The notes: generated from the letters alone by a model not told the origin. A DNA stretch of 64,000 nucleotides from an uncultured Pedosphaera sp. (GCA_903918755.1 CAIXFN010000005.1:62001-126000), one strand, 5' to 3'; shown: positions 33,000-43,500, numbered from the stretch's first letter. Program-made: numbers and translations.

Positions 33000-33404
33000 T
33001 CAACCACCCCGCCGCAGATCGCCGTTAATCTCAATCAGGTTCCCGTCCGGGTCCTGAAAATGGGCGGTTCGCACGGTCCATTCGGGACGATTTGTCGGTG
33101 GCGTCAAAAACACCACCCCTTTGGCCTGCAAGTCCCGCCAAAGCGCATCCACATCGGCCACGAAAAAAGTCAGCACCGGTCGGCCCAATGGACTCCCCGT
33201 GACAATTTCATCCGCCGATCCCAGCGCCAGCGCCATCTTCCGACGGTCAAACAACGCCAGGGATACCGTGCCCGTATCGAACTCGCCGTAACCGCCGGCC
33301 ACATCGGAAAAACGCGCCGGCAAGCCCAGCGTCCCGCTGTAAAAGGCGAAGGCCGTCGCATAATCAGCGACCAGCAACCGCACATGACTCAACTTTAAAT
33401 GCAT
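33000..33404 (-). CDS. VOC-family (glyoxalase-like) protein
   Basis: The 134-residue protein has the vicinal-oxygen-chelate fold: HVRLLVADYATAFAFYSGTLGL at the start and FQDPDGNLIEIN at the end, with His7, Glu in YGEF and Glu in LIEIN as possible metal ligands. The fold includes glyoxalase I, dioxygenases and antibiotic-binding proteins, so the specific reaction cannot be read from the sequence. The ATG at 33404 fits the family's start. It lies downstream of the tRNA on the same strand but is ~315 bp away. Confidence 0.92.
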   Translation of the reverse strand: MHLKLSHVRLLVADYATAFAFYSGTLGLPARFSDVAGGYGEFDTGTVSLALFDRRKMALALGSADEIVTGSPLGRPVLTFFVADVDALWRDLQAKGVVFLTPPTNRPEWTVRTAHFQDPDGNLIEINGDLRRGG

Positions 33405-33719
33405 CTATTTCCGATCCTGCCAGGAGATCAAAATTGAACTTTTCCCAAAGCGGGCTCTGGGAACTGGTCCCTATTTTGACACAAGCCGGCGAATCCTGCT
33501 TAAAAAATAATAAAATATTTTTCGGACATCTGTTTCCCTGCTTTAGCACCGGTAATTATCGGGCTCGTCGGGGAGTTCACCAAAGCGAATCGCGCAGCCG
33601 CAGTCGAAAAAAGGAGAATTGGGAGAACCGCAGGAAGGGACGGCAAAGGAGGAAATCATCCGCGGAGCAAACCACCCCGCAGAACTGTCTTTTGCCAGCT
33701 CAAAATGAGCAAAATCAAA
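33405..33719 (-). other. Intergenic region between tRNA-Pro and the VOC gene
   Basis: About 315 bp with no recognised gene. It includes an AT-rich patch near 33500-33525 (TTAAAAAATAATAAAATATTTTT on the plus strand) that could hold the VOC promoter or a tRNA terminator on the minus strand. No repeat family of the window was seen here. Confidence 0.5.
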
Positions 33720-33796
33720 TGGTCGGGGCGGTGAGATTTGAACTCACGACCTTCTGAACCCCATTCAGACGCGCTACCAAGCTACGCTACGCCCCG
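33720..33796 (-). tRNA. tRNA-Pro(GGG)
   Basis: On the minus strand the sequence folds into a full cloverleaf: acceptor CGGGGCG (33796-33790) with CGCCCCG (33730-33724), a D arm containing AGCTTGGTAGCGC, an anticodon stem TCTGA/TCAGA with loop ATGGGGT giving anticodon GGG, and a T arm with GTTCAAATC. The discriminator A at 33723 is followed by an encoded CCA (33722-33720). It decodes CCC and CCU proline codons. Confidence 0.95.
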
Positions 33797-33822
33797 AACC
33801 ATTCCGCCCCGTCTTGCGACCA

Positions 33823-33849
33823 GGCAGGACGGACATACTACGTCCTGCC
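33823..33849 (-). repeat. Perfect 9-bp palindrome upstream of the tRNA
   Basis: GGCAGGACG (33823-33831) and CGTCCTGCC (33841-33849) pair perfectly around a 9-nt loop. It lies between the end of the TIG-repeat gene and the tRNA, so it might help end the former transcript, but no T tract follows. The tRNA -10 candidate falls in its loop. Confidence 0.55.
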
Positions 33850-33862
33850 AGACCGAATTCAA
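33835..33862 (-). promoter_or_regulatory. Candidate promoter of tRNA-Pro
   Basis: On the minus strand TTGAAT (33862-33857), a 16-nt spacer and TAGTAT (33840-33835) resemble a sigma-70 promoter. It would give a 5' leader of roughly 30 nt before the mature tRNA. The -10 lies in the loop of a 9-bp palindrome, which could be an operator, but this is speculative. Confidence 0.45.
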
Positions 33863-33970
33863 CCCTTTTTCCGGAATTTTTTTACCCGTTGCTTCTCCCC
33901 CTGCCCGGGAGCGATGGGGCCAAACAATCATGCCCGCGCCCCGCTGCTCGCGCCGCCCCAGGACGCCAAG

Positions 33971-36900
33971 TCACGGACGATTGGCCAGGCACTTTTCCCA
34001 CATGCGGATGTAATCCTCCGCCGAGTGGAACAGGGGCGCCATCTTGTCCCGATTGACCCCCACATTGCTCAGGTCCTGGAGAAAATCCGGGAGCATTCCG
34101 TAATGGGCAAAGCCATCCAAATTGATATCCCAATCGCGGGTGATGACATGGTTGCCGGGATCATTGGCGATGGCCACCGGGGGCATGGTGTAACGCTGGA
34201 GCGGAGCGTTCGTGCCGGCCATCGCTTTCCAACGATCCGCGACTTTTTTGATCTTGAGCACGGCCGGATCCGTGATCACCGCCCCCGAAGGATCGCCGTA
34301 ATAAGCCAGGTAGGCAGCGCGCGAATCGTCATCCCCCACCTGACCGGCAAATCCCCAGGCCCGCGAGGAAATCTTGCCGGCCGGGCCCACCAGCGGGGCA
34401 AACGGCAGAAAAGCGTCAAACAATCCCGGCTGCCACGCGGTGTCGGGCGTTTCCCCGGTGACGGGCAGCGAGGCGGCGATCGCCAGGGCGTTCCAAGTAT
34501 CCCGGTCGTCCCCGTCATAATAGTTGCCGCCATGCACGGCCTGGAAACGATAGGCCCGGTAGTCCGAGACCGGCCGGTCATAGGCCACGCCATTAACCTG
34601 GGCATCCGCAAAACCGCCATAGAGGGGAGCCCGGAGGTGATCTTGTTGGCTTTGCTCCGCGTTATTGAGCGCGAAGGCGGTATTCACCCCGAAACGCGGC
34701 CCGGAATTGTTCACCAGTTGGAAGTCCGTCGCCAGCGAGACATTTTGCCCGTCCAAATGCTCCACGGCATACAAATACTGCTGCGCCCAACTCTTGGCGC
34801 TGCCCGGTGAATCGTTGGGCACCAGATCCCCCCAGGATTGGTTGTCTTTCGCCACGGTGATCACCCCCACCATGCCGCCGAGGGCGCGGATGCGCTCAAT
34901 CAGATCCGGGGTGGTGTCCGCTTCGTGGGCCAGTTTCCCGGTGGCCGCTGTCTGCCCCCGCCGCCAGGCCATTTCCGTGAAGGTGCAATGCCCATCAATG
35001 ACCGGGTAGTTTTGCGCTTCAGCCAGGGAAAGAGCGGCATTTCGCGTGACATAGCCCATGTGGTCCACATCAATAATCATTCCGCGGTGCATCAATTCGT
35101 GGAGAAAGTTCGTCCCCCGCTGGGTGAGTCCGCGGGCATTCATGTGGCCCGGGAAGTAACCGGTCTCCGGCAGCGGATCCCGGAAGAGCGCGTTGTAGTC
35201 CGGCGGATAGTAGCCGAACAATAACCCGCTGATCGCCCCAATGTTGAGCGGGGCGTCCTCCCCCATCCGGAATTGGATGGTGGGCGGCGCTGGCAATACT
35301 TGCACCGGGTTCTGGTGCAGATAATAATTGTTCAATCCCCATTGATCTTCATAGAGCCCGCAACCACCGAAAGCATTATTGGCCACGTGAATGGGAAAGA
35401 CATGCCGCACGCCCATGTCATAAACCTGTTGCACATAGTCCGCCACTTGCTGGTCGGTGCATTGCGCTTCATCCTTGAAACCGCCGAACGAATCCTCCTC
35501 GATCCCCAGAATGACCGCCAGCCGGTTGCCGCGGATGATCGCCCGCGCCTCCGCCGGGGAATGGGCGATCTCCATGAAGTCGGAATGGGCGGCCACAAAG
35601 TTCGTCATCGCCTGGATTTGGACCAACGCCTGGCCCGGATCATCGTTGGGTTGCGGCCGCAAGCCTCCGAAGGTCGAGCCCAGCAACTCGGTGTTGACAG
35701 CATGCGCCACCATGAGCCGCAACCCTCCCTGGTAGGCGCGCCGGATGAACTCAACATGCATCTGCTCATGACTCTTCGATACGAACGAGGGCCAGCCATC
35801 ATAGGCCGACTGGGCGCCACTCGTGCGATGGCCTAAGTTGACCGACATGAACAGACCCGCGCCCAAGTCCACCGTCGCGTCAAAGAGGACGAACAACGGG
35901 GCGGCCGCGGGATTGCGGAATAGTTCCGCCGCCTGTAGCAGGGGAACATCCGGTCCAAAGAGCCCCGGCATGCTGGTCTCAAATAAGGCGTAAAGCGGAT
36001 TGTTGACGCTCGTCTCTTGCACGAACGGATTCGCCAGGTAGCCGATCCCACCATCGCCATGATGGCTCTCGCAACTGGCCAGCGCCGTTTCAAAGGGACC
36101 GTCCGGCTGCCCGGCTATGAGCGTGCCGCCATACGCCAGATGCACCATCGGGTGCGTATGCGTATCCGAGAAGCCCCACACCGGTGCATCGGGATCCACC
36201 AGGTCGCCCCAGGCCATGGCCGACAATCCCGGCGTGGGGTCATCGGTGAGGAACCGGAAATCATCCACGCTAATATGCCGCGTCACGGAATTATCGAGGA
36301 TCCGGATCCGCGCCATGCGGCCCTGGTAGGCCGTGGCATCCCAGACTTCGCGCCGCAGTTGTTCGTGATCCGTGCCCGTAAACACCGAGACGATCGCAAA
36401 ATCACCATCCGTCCCCCAGATTCCGCCCAGGTTTCGCCGCAAATTGGGGTCCGGCTCCAGGATTTGGAACTCCACCCGCAAATTGATGATGTCCCGTCCG
36501 CCCCCAATCAGAAAACTGATGAAATTGGCGGACAACCGGAATTCACGCGACGTGAGCGACCCTATCAAGGCGTCGAGCGAGGCATCCAACCGGGCGGGTG
36601 TCGGCGAGTCATCCATGTGGTTTATGCCAGTGCAGATCCAGGAACTGCCATGGTGTCCCACCGGAAACGGCACGTTCCAATAGTCGCCGCCCAGCACGCC
36701 GCCGGCCCCGGCGACCGAGGCCGTCGGGATGCAATCACCAAAAGCCGGTTGGTTCGTAAACGCATCCCCGCTGGCCGTCCATTGGCTCAGGCCATATTCA
36801 AAGTCCCAATTCCTCAATTCCAGGGCCGGTGAGTCGGTCACCACCTGGTAGAACGCCGATCCTTGCGGCCGGATGGCATCGGACACGGTGATCATCCCGC

Positions 36901-39694
36901 CCGCGGACTGCGGGGGAATGACCCGTTTGACCCGCCAGGAATTCGGATTCAAGCTGGTGGAAAACTGCACCCGATAGCCGTGGTTGGGCTCCGTGGGAAA
37001 AGTGAATTGAATGAACCCCGGCAAACTCAGATCCGGAACCATCGCCGCCGCCAGCGCGTCGGGATGCGCCAATGGCGCCTGCAAGGCGGTAAACTCCGCA
37101 TCGCTATAAATGGCCCCTTGCGGTGTGCTCAGCCGGATAAATCCGCCGAAACCGCCGGGGGGAACGGTCAGCGAGAGTTCGCTTCCTGAGACCAGTTGAA
37201 ACGGCACGTCTTGTCCCCCGATCGCCACCCCGGTGACCGCTCCCATCCCGGTGCCCAGGACCCGCAACAGATCACCCGGATGTCCCGCCAGTGGCAGGAA
37301 GGAGGTGATGGCCGGAAGCAGTGTCCCGTCAATCACGAACGGCGCCGGCGTGGCGACTGAATAACCGCCCGCCAGCACGGTGATGTAACCCGTGTCTGCC
37401 GTCGCCGGGACCGTGGTTTGGATTTCCCCATCCGAAATTACGGAGAAGTTCGCCGCAGCCGATCCATTCACCGCATCAAAGAAAGCAACCCCGGTAGCCC
37501 CCGAAAGACCACTGCCATACAGGCTGATCGAATCCCCGGCCACGCCGTTGCTCACCGACATCGCGGTGATCACGGGCCCGCTTCCCGTCCCCAGGACGGT
37601 AAAGATATCCGCACTGGTCGCCCCGCCTTGGGCGCTCGTCACGGACAGATTACCCGTGGTCGCCGTTTGGGGAACGGTCGCGGAAATCAAGGCATCGGAC
37701 ACAATGGAGAACGCTGCCGGCACCCCGTTGAAAGCCACACTGCTCACCGCCGCGAGTGAACTGCCCTGGATCTGGACCGTGTCCCCGGGAAATCCGCTCG
37801 CGGGCATAAATCCCGAAATTTGCGGTGCGTAAGTGACGGGCGTCACCACCACGAACGCATTCGCACTGGAGTCCGCGCCATTCGGCGTCACCACGGTAAT
37901 CACCCCGGAAACCGCACCGAACGGAACATAAGCGGCAATCTGGCTGGAAGAATTGACGTAAAAGGCGGTCGGCACGCCACCGAAGCTCAACGTGGTGGCG
38001 CCGGTAAAATTGGCCCCGGAGATGGTCACCACCGCCCCCACCTGGCCACTCGTGGGAAAGAAGGAAATAATCGCGGGCGGGTTCGGCGGGGTCAACACCG
38101 TAAAATTAACTCCGGAAGATCCGGTGCCTCCCGGCGTCGTCACATAGACCGGCCCCGTCGTGGCTCCCGCGGGTACCGTGGCGCTGATATCGGCATCATC
38201 CAACAAGCGGAAAGTGGCGGCCGCTCCGTTGAAAGTAACCAGAGTTGCGCCGGTAAAGTGAACTCCTTCCACCTTGATCGTCATGCCCGGCAGTCCGCTA
38301 TTCGGATTGATGAACTGGACGACGGGAGCCGGCGGCGGAAGATTGACCGTGAAGTTGCCGGAACTGGTTCCCGTGCCTACCGCCGTGGTGACTGCGATCG
38401 GCCCGGTTCCCGCGCCTGCGGGCGCCTGGGCGGAGATCTGGGTGGCGGAATCAACGGTGAATGGCGCCGTTACCCCGTTGAAGCGGACGCTGGTGACGCC
38501 CACAAAGCCGGAACCCTGGATCACCACGGTGATACCCGCCAATCCGCTGGCCGGCGAAAAGCCCCCGACCGTGGGCGGCACACTCGGCGGAATGACTGTG
38601 AAATTACCCAAGGTGGTAGCCGTCCCGCCCGGTGTCGTCACCGTAATCGGCCCGGTGGTCGCGGCCTGGGGCACGGTCACCTGAATGTGCGATCCATCGG
38701 GCACCGTGAAGGACGCCGGCACGCCGTTGAACGTGACGCTGGTGGTGTTCCCAAAATTCTGTCCCGTCAGGGTCACCGCCGCCCCCGGCTGACTGCTTGC
38801 GGGTGACACCAGCGAAATGGACGGCGGTGGAATGACGACAATCACCGTGAAATTCGCCGTGGAAACCCCGGTCCCGGAAGGCGTCACCACCTTGATGGGT
38901 CCGGTCGTGGCCGTCGAAGGAACGTAGGCAGTGATTTGCGTGTCCGAATTCACGGTGAAATAACCGGAAGACACCCCGTTAAACCGAACCTCCGAGGCGC
39001 CGGAAAAGTAAGCGCCCGAAATGGTCACGGCCGTGTTGCCGGAGCCACTTGTGGGATTAAAAGAACTGATGACCGGGGCGGCGGTCACCACCGAGAAACC
39101 GCCCACGGTGGTGGCCGTACCCCCCGGAGTGGTGACGCTCAGCGGCCCCGTGGTGGCCCCGGCCGGGACCGTGGCGCTGATTTGGGTGGCGGAGTTCACC
39201 GTGAAGGCCGCGCTCACACCATTGAAGCGAACGACGGTTGTGCCGGTAAAATTCTCCCCCGAAATAGTCACCCCCGAACCCACGGGACCACTCCCCGGAG
39301 TGAACGAAATGATCTTGGGACCGGGCGGCGGCGGCGCGGTAATCGTGAAGCTGGCCGCGCTCACCGGGTTGTATTGCGCAGCCAGCAGGTGGGCCACAAT
39401 CGCGATGGGGCCCGTCGTCGCGTTGGGCGGCACCACGACCTGGATCTGGCTGTCGGAAAGCAGGCTGTAACCCCCGGTAGCCACTCCATTAAAACTGATG
39501 GTAAACAGCGAAAAATTCTGATTAAACCCCGCGCCGTTGATGGTCACGGTCGTGCCGGGTGGTCCGCTGGCCGGGCTGAAACTGTTGATCAACACCGGCG
39601 AGGCCAGGCCCGGAATCGCGGCGAAGAGAAACAACGCCGGCGCGAGGAGACGGGTCCAAAACGTGCCACCAAGGAGATTTCTGATCATAAGCAT
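33971..39694 (-). CDS. Giant secreted protein: ten TIG/IPT repeats fused to an M19 dipeptidase-like domain
   Basis: The 1907-residue product has a signal peptide ending GLAS (residue ~32). Ten ~85-residue IPT/TIG repeats follow (~33-870), each starting like 'PxIxSFxPxSGxxGtxVtIxGxxF'. Next come a short 'HGYRVQFSTSLNPNSW...FYQVV' module (~905-950) and a jelly-roll-like segment (~955-1150). The C-terminus (~1175-1900) resembles membrane dipeptidase (peptidase M19, amidohydrolase fold), with DTHTHP as the metal HxH motif (~1185), GIEED (~1398), IIDVDHMG (~1543) and VIDGHCTF (~1565). M19 enzymes cut dipeptides using two zinc ions; this one would act outside the cell. Substrate and cleavage are not established. 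Confidence 0.92.
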   Translation of the reverse strand: MLMIRNLLGGTFWTRLLAPALFLFAAIPGLASPVLINSFSPASGPPGTTVTINGAGFNQNFSLFTISFNGVATGGYSLLSDSQIQVVVPPNATTGPIAIVAHLLAAQYNPVSAASFTITAPPPPGPKIISFTPGSGPVGSGVTISGENFTGTTVVRFNGVSAAFTVNSATQISATVPAGATTGPLSVTTPGGTATTVGGFSVVTAAPVISSFNPTSGSGNTAVTISGAYFSGASEVRFNGVSSGYFTVNSDTQITAYVPSTATTGPIKVVTPSGTGVSTANFTVIVVIPPPSISLVSPASSQPGAAVTLTGQNFGNTTSVTFNGVPASFTVPDGSHIQVTVPQAATTGPITVTTPGGTATTLGNFTVIPPSVPPTVGGFSPASGLAGITVVIQGSGFVGVTSVRFNGVTAPFTVDSATQISAQAPAGAGTGPIAVTTAVGTGTSSGNFTVNLPPPAPVVQFINPNSGLPGMTIKVEGVHFTGATLVTFNGAAATFRLLDDADISATVPAGATTGPVYVTTPGGTGSSGVNFTVLTPPNPPAIISFFPTSGQVGAVVTISGANFTGATTLSFGGVPTAFYVNSSSQIAAYVPFGAVSGVITVVTPNGADSSANAFVVVTPVTYAPQISGFMPASGFPGDTVQIQGSSLAAVSSVAFNGVPAAFSIVSDALISATVPQTATTGNLSVTSAQGGATSADIFTVLGTGSGPVITAMSVSNGVAGDSISLYGSGLSGATGVAFFDAVNGSAAANFSVISDGEIQTTVPATADTGYITVLAGGYSVATPAPFVIDGTLLPAITSFLPLAGHPGDLLRVLGTGMGAVTGVAIGGQDVPFQLVSGSELSLTVPPGGFGGFIRLSTPQGAIYSDAEFTALQAPLAHPDALAAAMVPDLSLPGFIQFTFPTEPNHGYRVQFSTSLNPNSWRVKRVIPPQSAGGMITVSDAIRPQGSAFYQVVTDSPALELRNWDFEYGLSQWTASGDAFTNQPAFGDCIPTASVAGAGGVLGGDYWNVPFPVGHHGSSWICTGINHMDDSPTPARLDASLDALIGSLTSREFRLSANFISFLIGGGRDIINLRVEFQILEPDPNLRRNLGGIWGTDGDFAIVSVFTGTDHEQLRREVWDATAYQGRMARIRILDNSVTRHISVDDFRFLTDDPTPGLSAMAWGDLVDPDAPVWGFSDTHTHPMVHLAYGGTLIAGQPDGPFETALASCESHHGDGGIGYLANPFVQETSVNNPLYALFETSMPGLFGPDVPLLQAAELFRNPAAAPLFVLFDATVDLGAGLFMSVNLGHRTSGAQSAYDGWPSFVSKSHEQMHVEFIRRAYQGGLRLMVAHAVNTELLGSTFGGLRPQPNDDPGQALVQIQAMTNFVAAHSDFMEIAHSPAEARAIIRGNRLAVILGIEEDSFGGFKDEAQCTDQQVADYVQQVYDMGVRHVFPIHVANNAFGGCGLYEDQWGLNNYYLHQNPVQVLPAPPTIQFRMGEDAPLNIGAISGLLFGYYPPDYNALFRDPLPETGYFPGHMNARGLTQRGTNFLHELMHRGMIIDVDHMGYVTRNAALSLAEAQNYPVIDGHCTFTEMAWRRGQTAATGKLAHEADTTPDLIERIRALGGMVGVITVAKDNQSWGDLVPNDSPGSAKSWAQQYLYAVEHLDGQNVSLATDFQLVNNSGPRFGVNTAFALNNAEQSQQDHLRAPLYGGFADAQVNGVAYDRPVSDYRAYRFQAVHGGNYYDGDDRDTWNALAIAASLPVTGETPDTAWQPGLFDAFLPFAPLVGPAGKISSRAWGFAGQVGDDDSRAAYLAYYGDPSGAVITDPAVLKIKKVADRWKAMAGTNAPLQRYTMPPVAIANDPGNHVITRDWDINLDGFAHYGMLPDFLQDLSNVGVNRDKMAPLFHSAEDYIRMWEKCLANRP

Positions 39695-39758
39695 TCAGGT
39701 AAGTGGTCAACTGTTGCTGTCATGGGCGCAGTATCCTTCGTTGGCCCGCGTTGGAAAA

Positions 39759-39797
39759 TGGGCGAGACGCGCCCAGGGGGTGGGCGAGTCGCGCCCA
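39759..39797 (+). repeat. Two TGGGCGAGNCGCGCCCA hairpins
   Basis: TGGGCGAGACGCGCCCA (39759-39775) and TGGGCGAGTCGCGCCCA (39781-39797) are 17-bp units with a perfect 6-bp stem and 5-nt loop. They sit just after the response-regulator gene. A third identical-stem copy lies just before that gene at 40549-40565. Confidence 0.7.
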
Positions 39798-39851
39798 CCC
39801 GGGCGCCGAAATCTTCCGGGAGGGGAAAAGCCGAGTGTCGGCGCGCCTGCG

Positions 39852-40511
39852 TCAATCTTCGTCCGGCTCGGAATCCGCCGCTTCGGGATACACGGCGGAA
39901 TCAAGCTGTCCGCGTTGAATCAAATCACTCAAATCGCGCCGGATGGTTTTGCGCGAAACCTGGAAATCCCGAGCCAGTTGCGAGACGCTGGGCTTGGCCG
40001 TGGCCTCGCGCAACCGCTTGATGATCTCATGCTGTCGGGCGAGGCGCTCCGTGAACCGCCGCTCCGGTTCCGTGCAGTCAATCTTCTCCGCCTTTTCCAG
40101 CGCCTGCAACATCTGCACCGTTTCCCCCACCCCGCATTCCGCCAGCGCCCGTTGTACGGTGGCATCCAGTTCATCCAGATCCACCGGTTTTTCCAGCACG
40201 TAATGCGCCGCCAACGGCCCTTGCAACGCCGCCAGTTGCCCCCGGATCTCCAGGGTGCCCGAAATGATGAGAATCGGCACATGGGCGGCGATGGCCTTGA
40301 GCCGCGGGACGAAATCCGTGCCGTATTCCCCCCCGGCGAGCACATGGTCCAGGATGATCAGATCGGGGATGTGCCGGCTCATGGCGGCGAGCGCCGCGGT
40401 CCCGTTCGGGACACAGGTCAACTGGTAGCGCCCCAGCGTCTTGGTGTAATACCGCAATTGCCGGGCTTCATCCTCTACAATCAATATGGATGCCGTCGCC
40501 GTCGATTTCAT
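39852..40511 (-). CDS. Response regulator: REC domain plus DeoR-type HTH
   Basis: The 219-residue protein has a receiver domain (~8-125) with the acidic pair VEDE, the phosphate-accepting Asp55 in LIILDHVL, a Ser/Thr in IISGT (~84-86) and the conserved Lys108 in LEKPVD. After a helical linker with a coiled-coil-like stretch (~130-170), the C-terminus (~172-205) is a winged-helix HTH of DeoR type (SVSQLARDFQVSRKTIRRDL). REC plus DeoR-type HTH is unusual compared with OmpR, NarL or NtrC outputs. It follows the WD40-histidine kinase gene on the same strand after 84 bp and is almost certainly its partner. Hairpin repeats flank it on both sides. Confidence 0.9.
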   Translation of the reverse strand: MKSTATASILIVEDEARQLRYYTKTLGRYQLTCVPNGTAALAAMSRHIPDLIILDHVLAGGEYGTDFVPRLKAIAAHVPILIISGTLEIRGQLAALQGPLAAHYVLEKPVDLDELDATVQRALAECGVGETVQMLQALEKAEKIDCTEPERRFTERLARQHEIIKRLREATAKPSVSQLARDFQVSRKTIRRDLSDLIQRGQLDSAVYPEAADSEPDED

Positions 40512-40548
40512 AACTTCAAATCTATCCGGAATTTCCCGTTGTCGCCTA

Positions 40549-40565
40549 TGGGCGAGTCGCGCCCA
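40549..40565 (-). repeat. TGGGCGAGTCGCGCCCA hairpin
   Basis: One 17-bp unit in the 84-bp gap between the WD40-histidine kinase and the response regulator, identical to the copy at 39781-39797. In this position it could weaken or shape transcription between the two genes. Confidence 0.7.
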
Positions 40566-40595
40566 CCTGCCCGCCGGCAGCCTCGCTACCGGGGT

Positions 40596-43500
40596 TCATA
40601 CCAGCGGAATGATCAACCGGAAACGGGTGCCCCGGCCCACTTCCGAATGCAGCGCGATCCCGATTCCCTCCTGCTGCGCCATCGCGTACACCACTGACAA
40701 TCCCAGGCCGGTCCCCCGCGTGGCCCCGGTCTGCTTCGTGGTAAAAAACGGCTCGAAGATCCGCTCCAGATTCGCCGGCGCAATGCCCGGCCCGGTGTCC
40801 GCCACCTCCAGTTCGAGGTACCGGGACGACGCGCGCGGACGCAACACCCCCGGGCTCCCCTCCGCCCCGGTTTGCCTCTGCACCACCACCCGGAGCTGGC
40901 CGTGTCCTGCCATGGCCTCGGCCGCGTTGACGATCAGGTTCAGCAAGATCTGTCCCAACCGCGCCCGGGACACCGGCGCGGGCGGCAGCGTACGATCCAG
41001 TTCCAGTTGCAAATCAATGCCGGCCAGGAACGGTTTGCTCAGTAGATTGATTGTGTCCTGGACTACCTCCGCAACGGCACACACGGCCGTCTCGTCCCCC
41101 GCTTCCCGGCTGTAACCCAGCATGGAGCGGACGATGTTCTTGCCCTGCAACACCGTTTCCTCGATATCCGCCAGGTCCGCTTCGATTTCCGGGGTCCGCT
41201 GCACCTGCCGCGCGATCGACTTGTTCGCCATCCGGATGACGGAAAGCAGGTTGTTGAAATCATGCGCGATCCCCGCCGCCAATGTTCCCAGCGCGCGCAT
41301 TTTGTGACTGAGGAACACCTCCGTTTGCGCCGCCACCAGGGCCCGCCCCCGCTCCGCCGCGGTGGCTTCAATCTCTCCGTAGCGATTGATCAACTGGCGG
41401 TGTCGCTGAAAGACCGCGGCCAGCAGCACCAAGGCCAGCGCGCAACTGAGGAAGGCCAGGACGAACAGGGCGGGACTGGGCGTGGTCCGGTCCGCCCGCG
41501 CCAGGAGCGGAGCCGGTCGCCCGCCGTCTCCCCAATCCAATCCCAACCGCGCCAGTTCACCCCGCACTTCGCCCAGATTCCAAAGCTGGATATCGCGGTT
41601 GGCGGTTGCCACCGCCAATTGCGTGCCCGCCTCATTCAAGCTCAGCGACCGGATCTGTTGGGGTACCGGTGCCGGCAAAATGGTCAGGGGCTGGCCGGTC
41701 CCCGGCAAAACCAGTTCCACCTGCGAAGAAGTCCCTGCGATGGCCGCGAAATCGCCCCGGGGGGAAACTCCCACTGGCCCGGTGTTGATCCCCGCCGCGA
41801 TTCGAGCCCGACGCCAGCGGACACTCCAGTTATCGGTGTTGTAACACGTGTTGTCCGTTCCGGTCCCCACCACGAGTCCCTGCCCCTCCGGGGTAAAGGC
41901 TACAAACGCATCGCGATCGATTTGCCGCTCGAATCGCCCGGTTTTCGCGTCCCAGATCTGGGTCCCCTCCCCCAGCCAGGTGCTCGTCGCCAACCACCGC
42001 CCCCCCGGGTCCAGGCACCCATCATTGAAGTACCCGTTTCCCGCCACCCGCCAGCGCGCCGCCGCCCCGTTGCGCTCCTGCCACCGCACCGTCGCCCGCG
42101 TCAGCAGCAACCAACTGCGTCCCCCTTCCTGCCAATGCGCCCGCACCGGCAGGGATCCATCTTCCAGGGTGATCCTGCGCGGTTGTCCCAGTTGGTTGGT
42201 CCCGGTGGGGTTTCCGCCGGCGATTCCGACCGACCAGACCTGCACCCCACCCTGCCCCGCCGTCAACAGTTCGCCGGTCCCGGGCGCAAACTCCACCGAA
42301 TAGGTGGACCCGACGCGGGCCTCCGCCACCTGGGTGCCCCGCGCCAGATCCCATAATTCCAATCCCCGCTCCGTGCCGGCCGCCAGCCAATGGCCATCGC
42401 CACTGAAACTGGTGGACCAAATGTCTCTGGCGCCTGCCAACCCCCCGCGCAAGGTGCGGTACCCGGTGCCCAATTGCACTCGCCAGACCGCCAATCTTGC
42501 GCCCCCCTCCTCCCCCACGATTACTTTTTGGCCGGCCGCGCCGAACCCCAGCGGCACCCCTTCCGCCATCGTAAACAAAGTCGCCCCCGAACCTGCATCC
42601 CAGAACCGCGCGGTCCCATCCCAGGAGGCCGAAACCAGCAGTTCGCCCCCCGGATGAAAACCCACGAAGGCGACCGTCGCGGTATGGCCGGACAATTCCC
42701 GCCGCAGGCCCGAGCGGGGTTCCACCACGTAAACGCTCGCATTCACACAGCCCACCGCCAGCCGGACCCCATCGGGATGCCACCCCAGCGAACTCGGTTC
42801 GGCGGGCAGATCCAATTCGCTTACCAGCAACCCCGCCTGCCAATCCCAGAGCTGGATCTTTCGGCTGCTATAAAAAGTCACCGCCAAGGTCCGCCCCGTG
42901 GGATCAAAGCTGATCTCGCACGGCTCTTCCCGCAGCACCAGGGGCGCCTGATACTCCCATCCATTGGTCACCGAGCAAAATCGGATTCTATTGGCCCCCA
43001 CCCGGAAGGCCAGAACTTGCGCATCGGGCGTGAAGCTGATCGTGTGCCCCCAAAAGGTCTCCGCCCTTTCGGGCGCCTTGAGCGCCCGACGGGAGCGGGC
43101 GGCCAAATCCCAGAGCTGCATTTCCCCGGCCGGGGAACGCACCGCCAGATGGCGACCGTCCGGACTGAAAAAGGCCGTGCCCCGCCCCGGCAATCCCGTC
43201 GCGAGCTGGAACCGGCCCGCGTCGCCGCCCACCGGGCCGACAATCATATCTCCATCGCCGGCCTGGGCGGCAAACCAACGGCATTGCCCATCCACCGCCA
43301 GGAGCACGGAATTCGTGGGCAACTCCTGGCGGACGGGTGGCCCTTCGAGATCGGTCAGTGCCATCACTCCCACCGCCTCATTCCGCAATTCCAGCGAGGA
43401 TTGCCAGGCCGCCGCCGCCTGGATGGCCGCCCAACTCTCCTGCCGCCGCCCCACCCGGCCGCTGCCCCGCCCCGATTGCGCCTGCAGCAGGCGCGAATGC

